Source: Thermococcus radiotolerans (GTDB lineage: Archaea; Methanobacteriota_B; Thermococci; Thermococcales; Thermococcaceae). From it: a stretch of DNA of 64,000 nt. Shown here in pieces: positions 62,568-64,000 of this stretch. A program made the translations under genes and the position numbers. Under the pieces are notes generated by a model. It had not been told where the DNA came from, did no database searches, and saw nothing but the letters and a program-made list of their open reading frames with translations. The DNA is taken from assembly GCF_002214565.1 (NCBI RefSeq), contig NZ_CP015106.1:558001-622000 (forward strand), given 5' to 3'. The number at the start of each line of letters is the position of its first letter. The first letter of the stretch is position 1.

Positions 62568-63275
62568 ATGCTCAAGCGCGCGCTCGCTATAATCCTGCTC
62601 CTCATCGTGGGTTACTGGCTCGCCCAGGGCCTCGCGGGAGTTCCCTTTGGGCAGGATAGGATGCTCGTTGCCCAGTACTACCTCGACAACGTGAAGCAGC
62701 AGACCGGAGCCGTCAACGCGGTCACCGCCGTCGTCGTCAACTACCGTGGATTCGATACCCTCGGTGAGGTCACCGTTCTGTTCATAGCATCAACCGGAGT
62801 CGGCGCACTCCTCTGGAGGAAAAAGAAGAAGAGAACCGCCAAGACCGAGGGTTCGATAGTCCTTACAACCGGAACCAGGCTTCTGGTGCCCTTCGTCATG
62901 CTCTTCGGTGCCTACATCTTCATCCACGGACACCTCACACCGGGAGGAGGATTCCCGGGCGGAGCCACCATCGCCACCGCATTCCTGCTGCTCTACCTGG
63001 CGTTCATAACCTACGAGATACCCCACAAGGGCTTCGAGAAGACAGAGGGGCTCGCGGGAATGAGTTACGTTCTCGTTGGCCTCATCGGTCTCTCCATAGG
63101 CGGCTACTTCCTCTTCGACTGGATATGGCAGACCTGGAACTTCGGCACGGAGAACGTTGGAAGGCTCCTCAGCGGCGGATTCATACCGATAATCTACACC
63201 ATCATCGGCCTGAAGGTCGGCACTGAGCTCAGCGGCATCATCGACAACATGCTCAAGGAGGAGGTGAGCGAATGA
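62568..63275 (+). CDS. Fused MbhE-MnhB-type subunit
   Basis: 235 aa from ATG 62568 behind GAGGTGGTGAA. Residues 1-90 (NAVTAVVVNYRGFDTLGEVTVLF) match the MbhE segment of MrpA. Residues about 100-235 (LLVPFVMLFGAYIFIHGHLTPGGGFPGGATIA) are an MnhB protein. In P. furiosus Mbh these two are separate genes, whereas the sulfane reductase operon has 13 genes, as recalled, and could carry the fusion. This hints at Mbs/Mbx rather than Mbh, but the decisive genes lie beyond the window. Confidence 0.88.
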   Translation: MLKRALAIILLLIVGYWLAQGLAGVPFGQDRMLVAQYYLDNVKQQTGAVNAVTAVVVNYRGFDTLGEVTVLFIASTGVGALLWRKKKKRTAKTEGSIVLTTGTRLLVPFVMLFGAYIFIHGHLTPGGGFPGGATIATAFLLLYLAFITYEIPHKGFEKTEGLAGMSYVLVGLIGLSIGGYFLFDWIWQTWNFGTENVGRLLSGGFIPIIYTIIGLKVGTELSGIIDNMLKEEVSE

Positions 63276-63616
63276 TCAGCGTCTACTACTTCGGCGCCAT
63301 AGCCCTCATCCTCGTGGGCCTCTACGCGATACTCGTCAAGAAGAACCTGCTCAAGATACTCATCGGACTCAGCATAATGGAAACCGGCGTGAACCTGCTC
63401 CTCATCAGCGTTGGCTACGTCTCCGGAAGGAGCGCACCCATACTGAGCGAGGGAATCGGCCCGAACCAGGCCGTTGACCCAATCCCTCAGGCCCTCGTGC
63501 TCACCGCGATAGTTATAGGCGTTGCCACCACCGCCATGGCCCTTAGCGTCGCCATGCTGATCTACGAGAAGTACGGAACCCTTAACATCGAGGAGATAAG
63601 GAGGTTGAGAGGATGA
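63272..63616 (+). CDS. MnhC-type subunit (Mbh/Mbs G)
   Basis: 114 aa with three membrane helices. LIGLSIMETGVNLLLISVGYV and DPIPQALVLTAIVIGVATTAMALSVA are the MrpC/NuoK signature. It overlaps the upstream and downstream genes by 4 bp each. Confidence 0.93.
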   Translation: MISVYYFGAIALILVGLYAILVKKNLLKILIGLSIMETGVNLLLISVGYVSGRSAPILSEGIGPNQAVDPIPQALVLTAIVIGVATTAMALSVAMLIYEKYGTLNIEEIRRLRG

Positions 63617-64000
63617 ACGGGCAGTACGCCGCTCTGCTCATAGCGCTACCCCTCATCAGCGCGTTCTTCGTGCCCCTGCTGAAGGGCGCCGGAAAGAACG
63701 CAATCAGGTACTTCCTCATAGCTGTCACCGCACTTCAGACCGGAATAGCCGCGTGGGTGTTCCAGTGGGTTTACTCCACGGGCCAGCCGATAATCGTCAT
63801 CGCAGGTGGCTGGAGGCCGCCTGTTGGAATCAACCTGTACTTCGGCCACTTCGCGGCGCTCTTCGTGCTCATCGTCGCGGCAATCAGCTTCCTCATGGCT
63901 GTCTTCAGCCTCAGGGCAATCGAAGTCGAGCCCATAGACAAGTACGCCATGCTCTTCCTGCTCCTCATGCTCGGAGCCACCGGCATGATAGCGACGGGGG
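63613..64000 (+). CDS. MnhD/NuoN-type antiporter subunit, partial
   Basis: Only the first 129 residues are in the window. ATG 63613 overlaps the MnhC stop (ATGA). The frame is MNGQYAALLIALPLISAFFV, with helices at about 6-24, 33-52 and further ones, and GGWRPPVGINLYFGHFAALFVLIVAAI is the MrpD/NuoN entry. It would be the proton or sodium antiporter-like subunit (MbhH/MbsH). It has no in-frame stop before the window ends. Confidence 0.9.
   Translation, partial: MNGQYAALLIALPLISAFFVPLLKGAGKNAIRYFLIAVTALQTGIAAWVFQWVYSTGQPIIVIAGGWRPPVGINLYFGHFAALFVLIVAAISFLMAVFSLRAIEVEPIDKYAMLFLLLMLGATGMIATG

Overview
The window is chromosomal DNA of a hyperthermophilic euryarchaeon of the order Thermococcales, most likely a Thermococcus. 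The case rests on a Pyrococcus-type cytosolic sulfhydrogenase operon (hydBGDA), the block S15 / GINS-associated DHH nuclease / Pcc1 / S3Ae, aRF1, membrane-anchored LonB, archaeal-type S-adenosylmethionine synthetase, CTP-dependent riboflavin kinase, class III signal-peptide pilins, and the start of an Mrp-type membrane complex operon. Genes are packed tightly. Many overlap by 4 bp (ATGA, GTGA or TTGA), use strong GGAGGTG-like ribosome binding sites and sit behind TTTAWA-type TATA boxes. There is no rRNA, CRISPR array, transposase or prophage.

Layout. 0-6 kb: carbamoyltransferase, two unknown genes, aromatic aminotransferase, phosphoesterase, M48 protease, AK6-like kinase. 6-13.7 kb: SAM synthetase, an H/ACA guide RNA, translin, endonuclease V, riboflavin kinase, a DHH/Rossmann phosphoesterase and a DUF2226-like protein. 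13.7-18.1 kb: a C/D guide RNA, a RecA-fold protein without a P-loop divergent from a FilR1-type regulator, a UbiA-like prenyltransferase, an EamA transporter, a second H/ACA RNA and an HTH-CBS regulator. 18.2-24.4 kb: cell-envelope genes, including a solute-binding lipoprotein with two fused binding domains and an ABC-2 exporter with a beta-propeller partner. 24.5-29.3 kb: sulfhydrogenase plus its maturation protease. 29.3-34 kb: SufB/SufC and LonB. 34-38 kb: DUF2666-like, RidA, JAMM, ArsR, MazG, Lrp and DUF92 genes with two C/D guide RNAs. 38-43 kb: THUMP-SPOUT protein, ribosomal/KEOPS block, a free-standing LAGLIDADG endonuclease and initiator tRNA-Met. 43-49 kb: two small secreted proteins, the aconitase-X pair (archaeal mevalonate route), an M50 protease and a class III pilin cluster. 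49-60 kb: aRF1, DapA-like aldolase, ArgRS, SpoIIM-like protein, a frameshifted DUF354 gene, wecC-wecB, a degenerate small membrane-protein gene and a radical SAM protein. 60-64 kb: ACT regulator and the first seven genes of an Mrp/Mbh/Mbs-type operon that runs off the window.

How the genes fit together. The hyd genes and the Mrp-type operon both belong to hydrogen/sulfur energy metabolism. Each has sequences resembling the SurR redox-regulator site (GTTn3AAC) in its promoter, which suggests shared control but is not proof. Two H/ACA RNAs, three C/D RNAs, the THUMP-SPOUT protein, Pcc1 and initiator tRNA form a clear RNA-modification and translation theme. wecC-wecB would make UDP-ManNAcA for surface glycans.

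The most useful observations beyond ordinary annotation are the five guide RNAs, the two frameshifted genes (each explicable by dinucleotide duplication), the tandem-domain lipoprotein, the P-loop-less RecA-like protein with a palindromic divergent promoter, and the candidate SurR sites. I did not find a clearly new multi-gene defence or metabolic system.
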